The notes under the pieces: model-generated
Told to the model about the DNA's origin: nothing
Databases searched by the model: none
Seen by the model: the letters and a program-made list of their open reading frames with translations, nothing else
Shown here: positions 1-13,599 of the stretch, piece by piece
How the letters are laid out: the number at the start of each line of letters is the position of its first letter
Position numbering within the stretch: the stretch's first letter is position 1
Position numbers and translations under genes: made by a program
NCBI RefSeq assembly: GCF_000247815.1
Contig: NW_004775934.1
Span: 62,001 to 126,000 of the forward strand
Direction of reading: 5' to 3'
DNA from: Ficedula albicollis
Taxonomy: Eukaryota > Chordata > Aves > Passeriformes > Muscicapidae
Length of the DNA stretch: 64,000 nt

Positions 1-558
<558 letters not shown>

Positions 559-602
559 ATGATGGCGGCAGCCGCCGCAGCGGAGGTGAGCAGCGCCGGC
601 AG

Positions 603-663
<61 letters not shown>

Positions 664-782
664 GCAGCGGAGGTGAGCAGCGCCGGCAGCAGCAGCACCG
701 ACACGTCCAGCACAGGCGAGGAGGAGAGGATGCGGCGCCTCTTCCAGACTTGCGACGGCGATGGGGATGGCTTCATCAGCAG
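559..782 (+). CDS. MCC: MCC long isoform, coding exon 1 (N-terminus and first half of EF-hand)
   Basis: The exon encodes the start of the long MCC protein, a cytoplasmic and nuclear scaffold that restrains beta-catenin signalling. It begins MMAAAAAAEVSS, matching the Ala-rich start of human MCC. It continues through a Ser/Thr-rich segment to TSSTGEEERMRRLFQTC and the calcium-loop residues DGDGDGFIS. I chose the ATG at 559 because the double Met plus poly-Ala start is the family start. The exon ends in AG before the donor GTAGCG (783), leaving phase 2; joining it to 15726 gives R-N-D-L-L as expected. Positions 604-690 add 87 bases (57 G plus a second copy of 30 bp), which keeps the frame but inserts a run of Gly. 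Without that insert the exon would be 137 coding bases. Human MCC does have a short Gly run here, so some natural Gly cannot be excluded. Confidence 0.9.
574..690. repeat. 57-G homopolymer between perfect 30-bp direct repeats inside MCC exon 1
   Basis: Positions 574-603 and 661-690 are identical (starting GCCGCAGCGGAGGTGAGCAG). Everything between them, 604-660, is G. The layout is the same as at 190-480: a 30-base unit, poly-G, then the unit again. The insert is 87 bases, a multiple of three, so it reads as 19 Gly followed by a repeated AAAEVSSAGS peptide. Glycine codons made only of GGG, with no GGC, GGT or GGA, argue against a natural coding repeat. Confidence 0.85.
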
Positions 783-1004
783 GTAGCGACAGCGGGAGGC
801 GGCTCTTGGCTGGTACGGAGCCGTCCCGTGCCCGCGTTCCCCGGCGCTCAACTTGCGGGCGAGTTGGAGCAGTGGTGGAGCTCCGCAGCTCCCACCGCGC
901 TGCCGCCGGCACCGGAGCGGGGCTCCAGCGGGGCCTCGGCACCGAGAGCTCCCCGGGACAGCGGGCGGGCCCTGCCCGCAGCACTCCCACCTCCGCCGGG
1001 GCTC

Positions 1005-1125
1005 AGGGCGATGTCTCCGATTCTGGGCTCCACCACCTCATGCCCCGGGCAGGTGGTTTTTGCAGGGCGATGTCTCCGATTCTGGGCTCCATCACCTCAT
1101 GCCCCGGGCAGGTGGTTTTTGCAGG
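1005..1125. repeat. 59-bp tandem duplication at the edge of the CpG island
   Basis: Two copies (1005-1063 and 1064-1122) of a unit starting AGGGCGATGTCTCCGATTCT follow head to tail, with a single C/T difference in the CCA(C/T)CACC stretch. The first three bases of the unit recur at 1123-1125, after which the sequence reads GCAG-GTAAAC. The unit contains the palindromic CCCGGG. The near identity implies a recent duplication or a local assembly duplication. Confidence 0.9.
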
Positions 1126-2841
1126 TAAACACACAAAAAGCCGGTCGTGGGTAATCTAGGAGAAAACTCGGAAAACTCGTAATGCTGTCCCGGAACGTAT
1201 GATTTTGTTTTGTCAGTGCGTTTTAATCAGTATTCTTTTTGCACAGTTTCGTTTAAATTCCTCTGCTGGTCCTCAGAGAGTTTGAGGAGTGTCACCCGGG
1301 CTGATGGATTTTGTTGGGGAAGGGTGAGCTTGAATATTTGTAGCAGATAGCTCGAAATAAGCCATAGTGGAATGTTTATGTGTCTGGAAGCAGTGGAAGT
1401 GTGTTTTGGCCAGGAGGTCGTTTTGTGGCAATGGTGTTTCTGAGCTCTCACGCCATAATTGAAAAAAATACCGAACTTCAAAAGGCGGCATTTGCCAGAG
1501 GCCGCGGAAACTTGGATTTTCAGAATGAAACTTAAGCTATTGCTTGCAATTAGTAAGTGCCTCTAGAGAACTGGGACAGTGAGGGAATTCCTTAAGTCTG
1601 CCATTTAACCTGTAACCTAAGAATATGACCCCACAGAAAGGCTAAGTAAACTTGAATCCCCACTGCCATCTCTTTGGAGCCAGAAAGCTGTTGAAAATCT
1701 GTAACAACTGGCAGTCACTTTAAAAATAAAGTTCAAGGGTTGTGATATTTCTTATCTAAACAGCTCCCTGAACACTCTTTTTTCCCCCTCAATCTAATGA
1801 TTATTTTGACAGTTGTGGTTTTGAAATACAAACTTTGAAAATGCGTACTTTCCAACCAGCGTGCTAAGACTGATTCTTTTTCCATTTGTTTACGGTCTTC
1901 ATGGAATTCATTCTGAAGTCTGAAGACTGTGATATTCATGTAAAGTGTGCACTGTCTCCTCAGAGCACACTTGCTTTTCTGTACTGTCACGTTTTTCTGC
2001 AATGTAAAATCTCAATTTAAATACTTTAGTTGGGGAATGTTAGTTGTTTTAGTGTTTCATAGGTTGAGAGATGTTATCCTGACACAAGCTACTCATTTCT
2101 GATTGACTAATCCACATTCCCTAACTTTTGTCCTGAATTTGTATTATATGTTCAAAGTAGGTTTTTCAGAATGTTGCTTGAACTACAGTGTTGAAAATGC
2201 CAGGATGTGTCTGAGTAGGGACGTTGGATTTCAAGAGGAAATGGCAATAAAGCTCAGGGCTGGGGCGGTGGTTGAAAGTCCCTCAGGAGATGGTGGGTTC
2301 ATTTTTGAAGGTTGCTAATACTTTGCTTCAGAAGGGAGTTGTGACTGCAAGGCAGAACTGGTGTGGCCTTTATCAGAGATACGGTGTTAAAAATTACTGT
2401 CTTCCTTTACATCTCTGTACATGTGACAAAGTAATGAAGGAATATTTAAGAAATGATGTGATGTGACTTTACTTCATTGGCTAGCCTGGGTAATAATGAG
2501 TTGTACAAATGGAATGCCTTTCTTTCTTTCTGCAGTTACTCAATTTTGCTTATGATCTGTTTTATGGCAGTGGCTTATGCAGGAGGAGACTTGTCTAGTT
2601 GGATTTGGATGTCTTTATAGTATGTACCACCATAGTATTATAGACAGCTCTGTCAGGTTTATGGACTCACAGTATCCCTGTTAAAAATATAGCACCTGGG
2701 GGTTTGTTGTTGTTTAGAGCCCTAGTGTTCAGGTAATTGCATCCTTTCTAATATAACAAAATAAAGGCAAAAAAGTTACAGCTGCTTTTTCACTGGATTT
2801 CATATTGCCATTTTCTGCATGCTGTTTGTTTGTTTGTAGGG

Positions 2842-3637
<796 letters not shown>

Positions 3638-6600
3638 TGGGGTTTGTGTTTTTGTTTTGTTTTGATTTTTTTTTTTATTTGGGCCAGTTGCTTGGCTTTC
3701 CTGTTCCTTCTTGCCCTGTTTCTGTGCACTTCTTTGCGCTTCTCTTTGCTCATCCTTTGGCCAGCATTTTTCTGCCCTTCTTGCAGCCCCAGTGGAGATT
3801 GAAGGCTGACTTCTGCATGTCATGATGTCTTTCACAGCTGGTTAAAAATGGCAATAAATGCCCAGGCATCTCTGTAAAGAGCTGAAAACACAGAAACACT
3901 GTAAAATCATCTCCTTGCTTGTGTACTAGAACTAGACTTGACTGTGATCTGTAACCTATTTCCATTGCTATAAATAAAAAGAAGGTATTACATGAGCTTC
4001 TTTTTAAAAACTAGCTTAATTTCAGTGCAATGGGGCTGAAATTTGCAGTTTTGTGGTTGCTACTGAATATAAACTTTATCTTTGAGAATTAGTATCCCTT
4101 CTGTTTGCAGACCTGAAGCTTGGTCAGTCATTTCTTTGCATAGCACATGCAGCAGTTTGTTTATAAGGTTTCTTTTTTTCCAGCTCCATAGCTGTTAAGG
4201 AAGATCTTTATACTTGCAGCAAGGGCAGGCATTTTGTACGTGTGTGTTTATTTGGTTCATATTGCATGAGGGAAAGAGATGTTTGCATTCCTAATGAAAT
4301 AACATGGTGTCTGAGCTGTGGAAATGCTTTGTTGTGCGTCAAACTGTAATAAACCTCTTCGAATAGTAGCAGGGAAGTACAGCAGGCACAGATGGTGAGA
4401 AGGGGCATGTTGTGAGATACTGATTAATTTTTCAAGCTCTCACCTGAGATACTGATTAATTTTCAGGCTCTAAACAGGAAGATATCAAAACAATGAAGCA
4501 TAATTAAGGATGTACCATTGGTGGATATAACCCTGAAGACACTGAACTATGGGATATGAAATGCTAAACTGGTGTCTCTGAGCCTTGCATTGACAGTGAA
4601 ATTTTGCAGCATCCAGCTAGAGAAGAGTACTAAGAAAACACCAGAGTTTTAACTTGGTGGCTTGTACTGAAACGGCTTTTGGGGTTAATATTTGTTACTT
4701 AATTAACATCTTTCCAGTGCCTGGCTTTCTTCTGATACTTCTACAATAAGAGGTAATTTCACAAAAACTAACCAACAGAAAGTAACCAAACAAAAAGTAC
4801 CTGCCCGCCCAACTCAGTTGCAAAGCAGTCCGCAATTAAGGCTGGGTTCTGAATGCTCGAGATCAGCTGGATGAGCATTGCTGAGAGCATAAGGCAGCCT
4901 TACACACTCTTTATAGCAGAACTTCAGTCTTGCAGCTGTAGGTGGATTGTGTTGTTATTGACAAAAAGCTATTAACCGAAGAAAACAGTAATTGCTTTCC
5001 TTTCTTTTATTCTGTTTGCTTTGAAAAGCTTCAGAATCTGATGTTAGTTATAAACATTTTCAGTTTCAGAGGCTTGGTGAATTGTGAAGAGCACACGTGC
5101 TTTTTTTCTTTTAGATGCTGTCGGCATATGTAGTGCTGAATGCTGGGTTTTTATGAGTGGCAGGCTAGATTAATGTCTTCTTCAGGAACTTAATTGCCTT
5201 GTAGCTTTATTCTATGCGGATTGTACTGAAATTCCATTTAGCACATAATGAATTTCATCCTCACTGCAGAAGTCACTAAGTTTTGGGTTACTCTATTGTA
5301 ACACTGCGAAATGTAAAGATAACTTTAAATCTGCAGGAGGTACTTTTGCTTTAAAAAATGAAGGTGTGACCTGTGGAAATAACCAACGAAGAAAAAATTA
5401 ATTTCATTATTGAGTTACAAATATGCTAACATTCCAGTTTTAATTTTTAACCTTGGATAAATAATTTTAGGATTGTGAAGAAAAAAGTAAAGCTAGTGTT
5501 TAGTTCAGCTAGAACATTGTCATTATATTAACATATTAACAATAAGGGAATTAAGTTTTGTTTGTAGGGCTTGTTTGAAAACAGTATTGTCTGTGTAGGC
5601 TTTTTTTTTTTTTTTAATACTGAGTCAATGTCTTACAGAATGTCTTGGTTAAAGTAGAGTAAGATGTTAAAAACCCAGTAAACCTACTAACTTTGTAATG
5701 AGTTTATACAGCCTGTTAAAAGGGTATGCTGCATGACTGTGCCTTCTCTATCCCTTCACAGAAGCAGTTAAAAGGAACTATTAGGATTTGATTTGCTACC
5801 TGAGTGATTTTAGTGGTACTTGGCTTTGAGAGCTCCAAACATTTGCAAATACAGGCTGATCCTTCCCTTTTTATTGCGTTGTTGTGGTACTAGAACATTC
5901 ACAGCTTTCTTGCTGAGTGTATTTTGGCACCCCTCCCCCCCTTCAGTGTTTCTAGTGGCTATGTGCTATTAGAGGAGAACAAACAGTATTTTCAAGAAGA
6001 CAAAGTATTAATCTATTAATTGTCTTTTTAAGAGAGGAGATTTATTCTTCTATGGTCTCTGTTACTTTCCAGAACAGTCATTACCATTTCATTTAACTTT
6101 TTTTCCAAGTGTTTGATTCTGCTAATGTTCTTCAAGTTCTGTGCATAACGTTTAAAGAGATACCTGTTGAAGCACATAAGGACCAATAAAATGAAGCAGT
6201 AAAATCAGTGTGGGTTGTCTGTGACTAGTCAAGTAACCACTGTTGGTATAACACGTGTCTAATCCATAAGGTGACTGTTTATGAAGTCATGCAAACATGT
6301 TCTGTCAGGATCTCTGAAAACTTTCTTTGGGCATGAGTTAATATTCTGGATGTAGAGGCTTTCTAGTCTCTGCAGGGTATTCTCTACTGGTGAAAAGCAG
6401 TATCAGGAACAAGCTGTTGTGAGTGCTTAAATGTCAGCAGACTAGGGAGTGATAAAGCCATTTATCCTAAAGCAAGAGGTTTATAAAAGGTCAGCTCTAA
6501 CAGAACAGGTGGAAATAGAAAACAGCCTTTGAAATCTTGTGAGAGAAATAATATTTATTCTGCTAGTTTTGCAGCTACTGGGATTTCAAATTTCAAAAGA

Positions 6601-9600
6601 AGTTTGATCCCAGTACTGTACAATCCTAAGTCTGGCTTCAATCCAGCTGTCTAACAAGGAGACATCATTTAGAAGCGCATTGCAAAATGTCAGCAAGACT
6701 GGGACTAAGCTTTGATTAGACCTTGCCTTCGGTCTGGCTCTTCACATAGTTGCGCTAAAAAGCTAAAAAGTTAAGCTAAAAAGTTTAAGACCTCAGGACT
6801 GGATTTTATTCTCACTTGAGGTATGGACTATTTGCTCTGTGTTTTCTTGAAACCAGCTCAGTTTTAGAAATTCCAGAGGGAAAAAAATCCCAAATCTCCA
6901 AAACCCCCAAACTACCCCCTCAAACCTTGGTAAAATGTAATTTGTCCATGCACGACTGCTTTAGTTTGTCTTGAAAACAGTTTCAGCTTCCAGGTTCTGT
7001 TCCTAGGCTTTATTGTAGTCTTCATCCATCTCCATTAGGAGGCTGTCACAGGATTTGTGATCCATGTAACTGAAAGATTGCTTTTATATGGATACAGCAC
7101 AATACTTACGTATGTGAAGTAAAATGGTGAGTGGAAGCACTGTGCTGTTTCTCATATAATAGTAGTCTGTTTTTTCTGTTTCTCCTGGGACTTGCCTTAG
7201 TCAATGATTCCACAGTTGTATAGAATTTTGTGGGGTTTTAGTCCAACTTTGTCTTCCACAGGTCCTCTCAGAGAATCATAACCAAAAAAGGAATAAGTTA
7301 CAGGGAAAGCCAGGAGAGTGGATGTGTATGAAAAGCCAGAGACATGCTTAGTTTAGGATGAAGAAAGAGGTATCCCCTTTGTTAAATATTGTGTCTAGAA
7401 AATACACCAAGAATCAACATTCATTAAGGGATTATGTATTTCAAAGACTGTATTCCTTACAACTGGTACACAGTCAAAGGAATATATTCAAACTTGAATT
7501 TTCTGAACATACTATATTTTTAATTGGTTAGTAGTCCAGTTCTTATGTAAACATCAGATGCCTGAAGGGTGTTTTAGCTGGAGCTGTTAACATTTTAAAC
7601 TTAGTGAAGTTAGTTGGTGTGTTTTATATATTGCTTTTTTCTTTCCTCATTGGCACTATTAGTCTGGTAAAAGGGACCAAAGTGTACATCTCAGGCTTGT
7701 TGTTATGTGATATTACTGTATTTTCTTTCTTAGGACCTTGTTGCTCAGGTAGATTATACTGTGGAAAAACTGTCCAAACAGTAATTCCCTTGAAAAGACA
7801 TATGTCAAATGTTTTGATCCCATTGACAGTTACCTTCCAGATAGCTTGTAAGCAGTGAAGTTATTTTTATTTTTAGTTACATTTATTAATTTTAATAATG
7901 AATATAATAATTTTATAATTAGTTATATTTATTAATTTTGTTACTGGTTTTATTTTGTTTTATTGAGCTTGTTGCAAATACCATGTTAGTTGGGTTATTA
8001 CTGTCAGTCAATAACTTTTTAAAGTCAGTCATTTCAAAGGCAGTGTTTTCTCTTTTGTGATATAAAAAATAAGTTAAACTAGGGATTTTTTTGCCTTTTC
8101 TTGGGTTTCTTGGTGGCAATTCTGAAAGATTAACTTCACAAATATATGCTGTTACTTTCTTCCCAAGGGTGATAGGAGGCTTGGCCCACATAAGATGCTT
8201 TGGTGCTTGGTCTTTCTAGCAACTCCATAGCACTGGGTTTATAACATAAGAACCACTGGTGGCTGTTCCAGCAGTGTGACTGGGACTGCACTAAACATTT
8301 GGTTTTGTTTAGCTCATATGTGATTGCATTTTCCATTTACAGCAGACAAGGCAGTTGGCATCCTCCTTAATCACTGTTCGTTAGCTTGTGTTCCTAGGGA
8401 ACAACTTTCTGTATCTTTATAGAATTAATTTGCCAAAACCTATAGTTTGAAATTCATGGATAGGTTGACTGTGTTGGCAGGCACTTGAATGAGAGAAGAG
8501 TTCTTCCAGTTAACTCCTTTTATTTATTTGAATTTATTGTTTGAGGGTGCCATGAGCAAGTACTTTGCTGGTAGCTGTGGATGGATTCTAAAATTATTTT
8601 AAAATCCTCTTTGTTTCTGATTGCTAGGGTAGGCTAGAGGTTACCTGACCTTGATTGAAGCAGCAGGTCATACATGTTTTGATTGGGAGTAAGGAACCTC
8701 AAAAAATACCTGGGCACCTGGCCTTTCTTACAAATATATACCCCTAAGCTGTGCACCTCCTCTCCAAACACAATGAACTGTGAATAGCTAGGGGAGGGTT
8801 TCATGTTTTTTTTAAGTCAGCCTGTTCAGCCAGATGATGTTCAGCTGTGCATGAAGTATCACTCTGTCTGCACTAGAATTTGTTCAAAGAATCACCTTAG
8901 CTGTACACTAGCTCAGTAAGAAATATTTCTCTGCAGCATGGCCAGTTTATAGTTGTGGCTTTTAGTGTTTGCACAAGATGGTGGAGGGGGGTAAAAAATG
9001 AGCTTGGGGGTTAATTGTGATCTCTCTGGTAATGTCCACTTGATTTTTCAAAGTGCTTCACTCCAAATGATCTGAACTAAGAAATCCCAATAAAAGTTAA
9101 TTAATTTTCAGAAGTGTAAAAGGACAACAGAGATTTTATTGAGATTTTAGTATCTCAGCTGGTAGGTGGAAGGCATTAACAAGGCTCATGTTGTGCCTAA
9201 TAGAGTGTTGTCCAAAGGATGGGCTTCAAATGGCATCTGAAAGAAAAGTTATGCTCTGAATACATGGCTTTTCAAATCCACCGTATTTTTACTGTGAATG
9301 TTCTCATGCATCTTTTAGAATAAATAATACGTATGTGGAATATTTGGAATTCATCCTAGGGCAGTGGCTTGTGCTTTCATTCACCTGTGTTAATTAACAT
9401 CGCCATAATGCTTAATTGAAATCAGCACATTCAATTTCTCCTTTCTTCTGAGAATTTTTCTGCAGCAGTACTTTTTTATATTTAATATAGAAGAACAGTA
9501 TTAATGTAGTATTAGTGCTTATTCTGTAAAATCTGTGCTCCTAACCACGTGGAGGAGTCTGTAGATTGAATTGGTGCTGTGTATTAGCAATATATTTGAA

Positions 9601-10689
9601 GCCAGTGAACAGCACGGAAGAAAGCATAGAATGGCAGAGATTCTCTTAACAAACTCTGCTTCTCTATTGACAGATGGACCTTTCTTTGCCTGCAGCAGTT
9701 CAGTCTCCACAAATGAGACCCTTAGCCAGAAAGGGAGCACCCTGTCCTCTCAGGTTGAGATATGTAGTTTGTGCTATCAGTACCGATCGGTGGTCAGAGC
9801 ACGAAATTTAGCTATTTCTAGTGAGTAGAATATGTGTTTGTTGTGTCGTCTGTAAGATACATTTCTGTTCTGAGAAGTACCTGCTGCAGGCTGGCTGTCT
9901 TGTGCATACCTAGTGTGAAATGGGGGAGAGACACCCCACAGAGACCTGGAGGTGGGGAGGGAACCAGCCCCTGTTTCCCCAGAGGAAGGAGTGGTGGTGT
10001 TGCATACTTGGAATGGTATCGTGAGAGGCAGCCAAGGCAGGACAGAGCTGGGAAGTGAAAGCTCAGATGGCTGAATTATGAATAAAGTATGCAGGGCTTT
10101 GGGGCTGACTGATTGTTAACCTTGTCTTTTCCCTGATGATGCTCAGTGTTGTGGATCTGGATCAAGTTGCAAATTAGTTGTGAACAGGAACTGGAACATG
10201 CAGAAATTGAAACTAGCAGGGAATTCCAAGTGTAAAATTCTTACACAATATGGAAACAGTTTTGAAAAAGTGTCAGAAAAAACAGAGACAGTACCCAAGA
10301 GATGGAGTCAGTGAGATGCTGATGACACCAAGAAGTGTGAGATTTTTGTTTTGTTTTATTTTGCTTTCTACATTAAAAACAACACATGCAGTGAGATTGG
10401 TCATGCAGATAGGATTGGTAACAAACACCTTAGATGGGAGAAGGAAGAAAGAAGTTGCAGTGCTTATATTTGTTTTAATTAATTGTAGTTGAAGATTTTG
10501 ATGTAATAATCCTAAAGACCTAGCCTCAGAATTGTTTTCCATTCTTTTTTCCTGAGCTCTTCTAAAAGATAGAAGTAACAGAAAATGGGGAAAGATAAAA
10601 TATGCTGCTTTTCTTTAAAAATATGTTGAGATGGGGGTCAGTCAACAGACAACTTGCTGAATAAGGATTTATCAAGAAAAAGTTAGGTC

Positions 10690-11650
10690 AAAGCCATCTA
10701 ATTTAGATCTAGTGTCAGCAGTTTGTGGTGGGGGTGAAACAAGAGATGCCCTTTGTGTTGTCTATTTTAAGGCTTTTGATGTTGTTTTATGGCACTTGTA
10801 GGCAAGCCAAGGAGCTAGACTCAGAGAGACTTTAGTTAGTTTTTTTTCCAAGCTGTGCTTGGCGCTCATTAGACACCCGTGCTTTGTTTGACACATAAAA
10901 TACCGTATCAAATTGAAATCAAAAGGATGGCCTGGTCCAGATCAGCATTATTAAGGATTGATGATCTGGGTGACATGATAACTGGTAAACTTTTTTAAAT
11001 CTGAGATGACATCAAGCTAAGGAAAATTGGAGACTTGCTGTGGGATGAGAGTCACAACAGGTGCTGACCAATGAAGCTATTGCTTGAAAAAAATCAAGTG
11101 ACATAAAGTAGGGATAAGCAGCATACTTGGTGGTATACGTTCAGGATGTGTGCTTGATGAAAAACTTTATGAGATTTATAGTGGTTCTCAAGTGAAACTT
11201 GAATTAACAGAATTGTGCTGTTGCCGGATAAGACTTCTGCTTTCAACTTTTAGTATCTTTTCAGTGTGTGCTTTAAGCTGGTATCTAATTCTGTGTGCTG
11301 CCATCCATCCAGTTGGTGGATCATTTAGAAAAAGACGAGCAGTTTATGAAATGTTATGGGAGGTACAAAAAATGGGTTTCTTTACTTAAAAGAAGGAGGA
11401 ACATATGGTTATGGGCTTTCAATATGTAAAGACTGTTTTTATTGTCCAATGTGATGGCAGAAAATAGAATGTTAACTTCATTTTTGAAGCAGCAATCTGA
11501 ATTGTATCTGGGAAAATTGAAATTAGGAGACTTGCAGAAGAGAACAGTGAAGTGCTAGGACAAAACACACGTGGAGGTTGTGGCATTCTTAAAAAGCAGC
11601 TTAAACACCCATCCATGAGTGATGGCACTTCTTTTAGTCTGATATGTTTT
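10690..11650 (+). mobile_element. Old, diverged CR1 LINE fragment
   Basis: Pieces of CR1 3' coding sequence can be recognised in order on the + strand. TTTTAAGGCTTTTGATGTTG (about 10767) matches the CR1 reverse-transcriptase stretch encoding KAFD. ATTAAGGATTGATGATCTGG (about 10951) is followed by ATGACATCAAGCTAAG (about 11006), matching the segment normally reading DDTKL. The part around 11570-11630 (GTGGAGGTTGTGGCATTCTT, then AAACACCCATC) matches the CR1 3' end region. The copy is full of substitutions and stops and is not active. The boundaries are approximate. Confidence 0.6.
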
Positions 11651-13574
11651 CTATACTGGTAGGACTTAATTGCCTGCCTTCCTCTGTTTAAGAGTTTGTC
11701 TGCTGATTTATAGAATTTGTCTCTTGTGCTTATAATCAGGCAAATGTGCAGGATCCCATATAGTGCCATATAGACTTCCACTATACAGAACTCATTAGTT
11801 ACAGAATAAATATCCCTTTGTGAAACTGCAGTCTGATCTAGTGACCTTTTTTTCCCCCAATTTCTCTCAACTTTATGTTTACTCTTTGCTTTAATTCCTT
11901 CATCTTTGGGGACAAATACAGAAAAAAAGTCCTATCAAACTATCAAATATCATTGCTCTTATGTCCTCCTAAGTTTTTATGTAGCGTGAAAAAACCTATG
12001 TGAATGATGAAACCCTTCCTGATCACAATGAAATGTTAGAACTGCAGCTTCAGTGTGAGTTTTCAGATTCCAGTATCGACAGTATTGCTGCTCAGCACTT
12101 CAACAAGCGTGTCCAGCTGATGTGCCTGTTCTCCATCCCATCCTGCCTCACATTATTCATGCCTTGCCAAACACATCAGCTTCACTGAAAATGGCTCATT
12201 TACAACTATTGCCTGGTGCTGACAATGTATTTGATACACAGATTATAGGGAGCATTGGGACAGCCATAAGGAAATGGAACTTTACATTAAAAGTAAACAA
12301 AATGGGTGTTGCTGCATATCTTATATTTTCATTTTAAAAGAGTTGATGAATACTACTACATACTCTGGCACTCGGAAGTAAATCGAAAGAAAATACTCTT
12401 GAAACAAAATGCATTTTGTTTAGTAATGCAGAGAGTACTCCAAATATACATGGAAAAATTGTTTACACATCAATTTATCAGTTGTTTCATGTATGAATAG
12501 CAGTGATGGTCATTAATGCAATTTATTAAACTGAGATGAGAACTTCAGGCCTTTTTTCCTGACAATAACTTTCAAGCAGATATATTGTTGTAGGAAACTG
12601 GTTCTTCATTCTTTGCCCTTTTATAAGGACATCTAAGTTGTAGCAGGTGGAAAATGCCGGCAGTTCTGAAGCTATGTATTTTTCCTTCAGTAACTCCAAT
12701 CTTGCCTTACTGCTTCTTTTAAAAGAGAATGTGGAAATGCTGACTTAGTCTTATCAGTATGATCCATACCTGATAAAGTAATAGCTTCTATATTGTTAAA
12801 CCATCAAAACTGGTAATAATTCAGGAAATTGGAGAGTAAAAAATAACCTCTTAAAGTATTCCTATGTGAAAAGGTCTGTGGAGATGTAATTGGTTAGATT
12901 GCTACAAAGGTAATGAAATCTGTTTCCGAGTCTAAATTCATTAGATGATCAGAAATTTCTTTATTTGTGGTTGTTGCTGGTTCTAGAAATTACTTCTTCA
13001 AGAAAAAATACTAAGTAAGAACTGCTGTGCGTGTTTGTCCTCTTTCCTAGTCTACCTGTTCTATCTGCTAGTGAACTTCGTGAACAGTTCTCTTCTGTAA
13101 AGTCAAGAGGTCTATGAGGCCTTGGGTGGACCACAAAACTACATAAATTCTCTATCACCCAGTGTAGGCAAGGACACTGTTTTTATTCATGTTTTGCAGG
13201 CAGCAGTGGACATTGTCTTTTAGTCTGGTAACCTTCCGAAGTGCTCTCTGTAGTTGGGTGCTAACCTTGAGATGCTTTTTTTGCCAAAGATCATAGTGTC
13301 ACAGAGGGCTTCTGTGATACACACGCACTGTGATTTCTGCTTTCGTGGTATTTTTAATGACTTTGGAATTATTGTCTATTACTTCTTTTCATCCAGATTA
13401 AGAAATAAGCATTTTTATACAGCCTGCCTCATGATGCTTGGAGCCTCATACCTTATAATTTCTTTCCCCATCTAAAACTCTGTTACAAGTTTATTCAGAA
13501 TGAAAGGTGTCACTCTATGAGCTTTTTGGAAGACTTCTGACTGCAAACAAGCACAGTTCTGGAATTGCTGCCAG

Positions 13575-13599
13575 GATTGTTTGCCTGTGGCAAACAATC
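13575..13599. repeat. 25-bp palindrome with NFI-like half sites
   Basis: GATTGTTTGCC (13575-13585) is followed by TGT and then its exact reverse complement GGCAAACAATC (13589-13599). The 11-bp arms are perfect. The centre TTTGCC-TGT-GGCAAA resembles a nuclear factor I site but has the wrong spacing for the classical consensus, so any binding is speculative. Confidence 0.8.

Noticed and set aside
12000..12188. Open frame starting MNDETLPDHNEMLELQLQ, considered as a transposase or retrogene fragment
   Set aside because: It is only 62 codons, with no confident family match or conserved motif and no flanking repeats.
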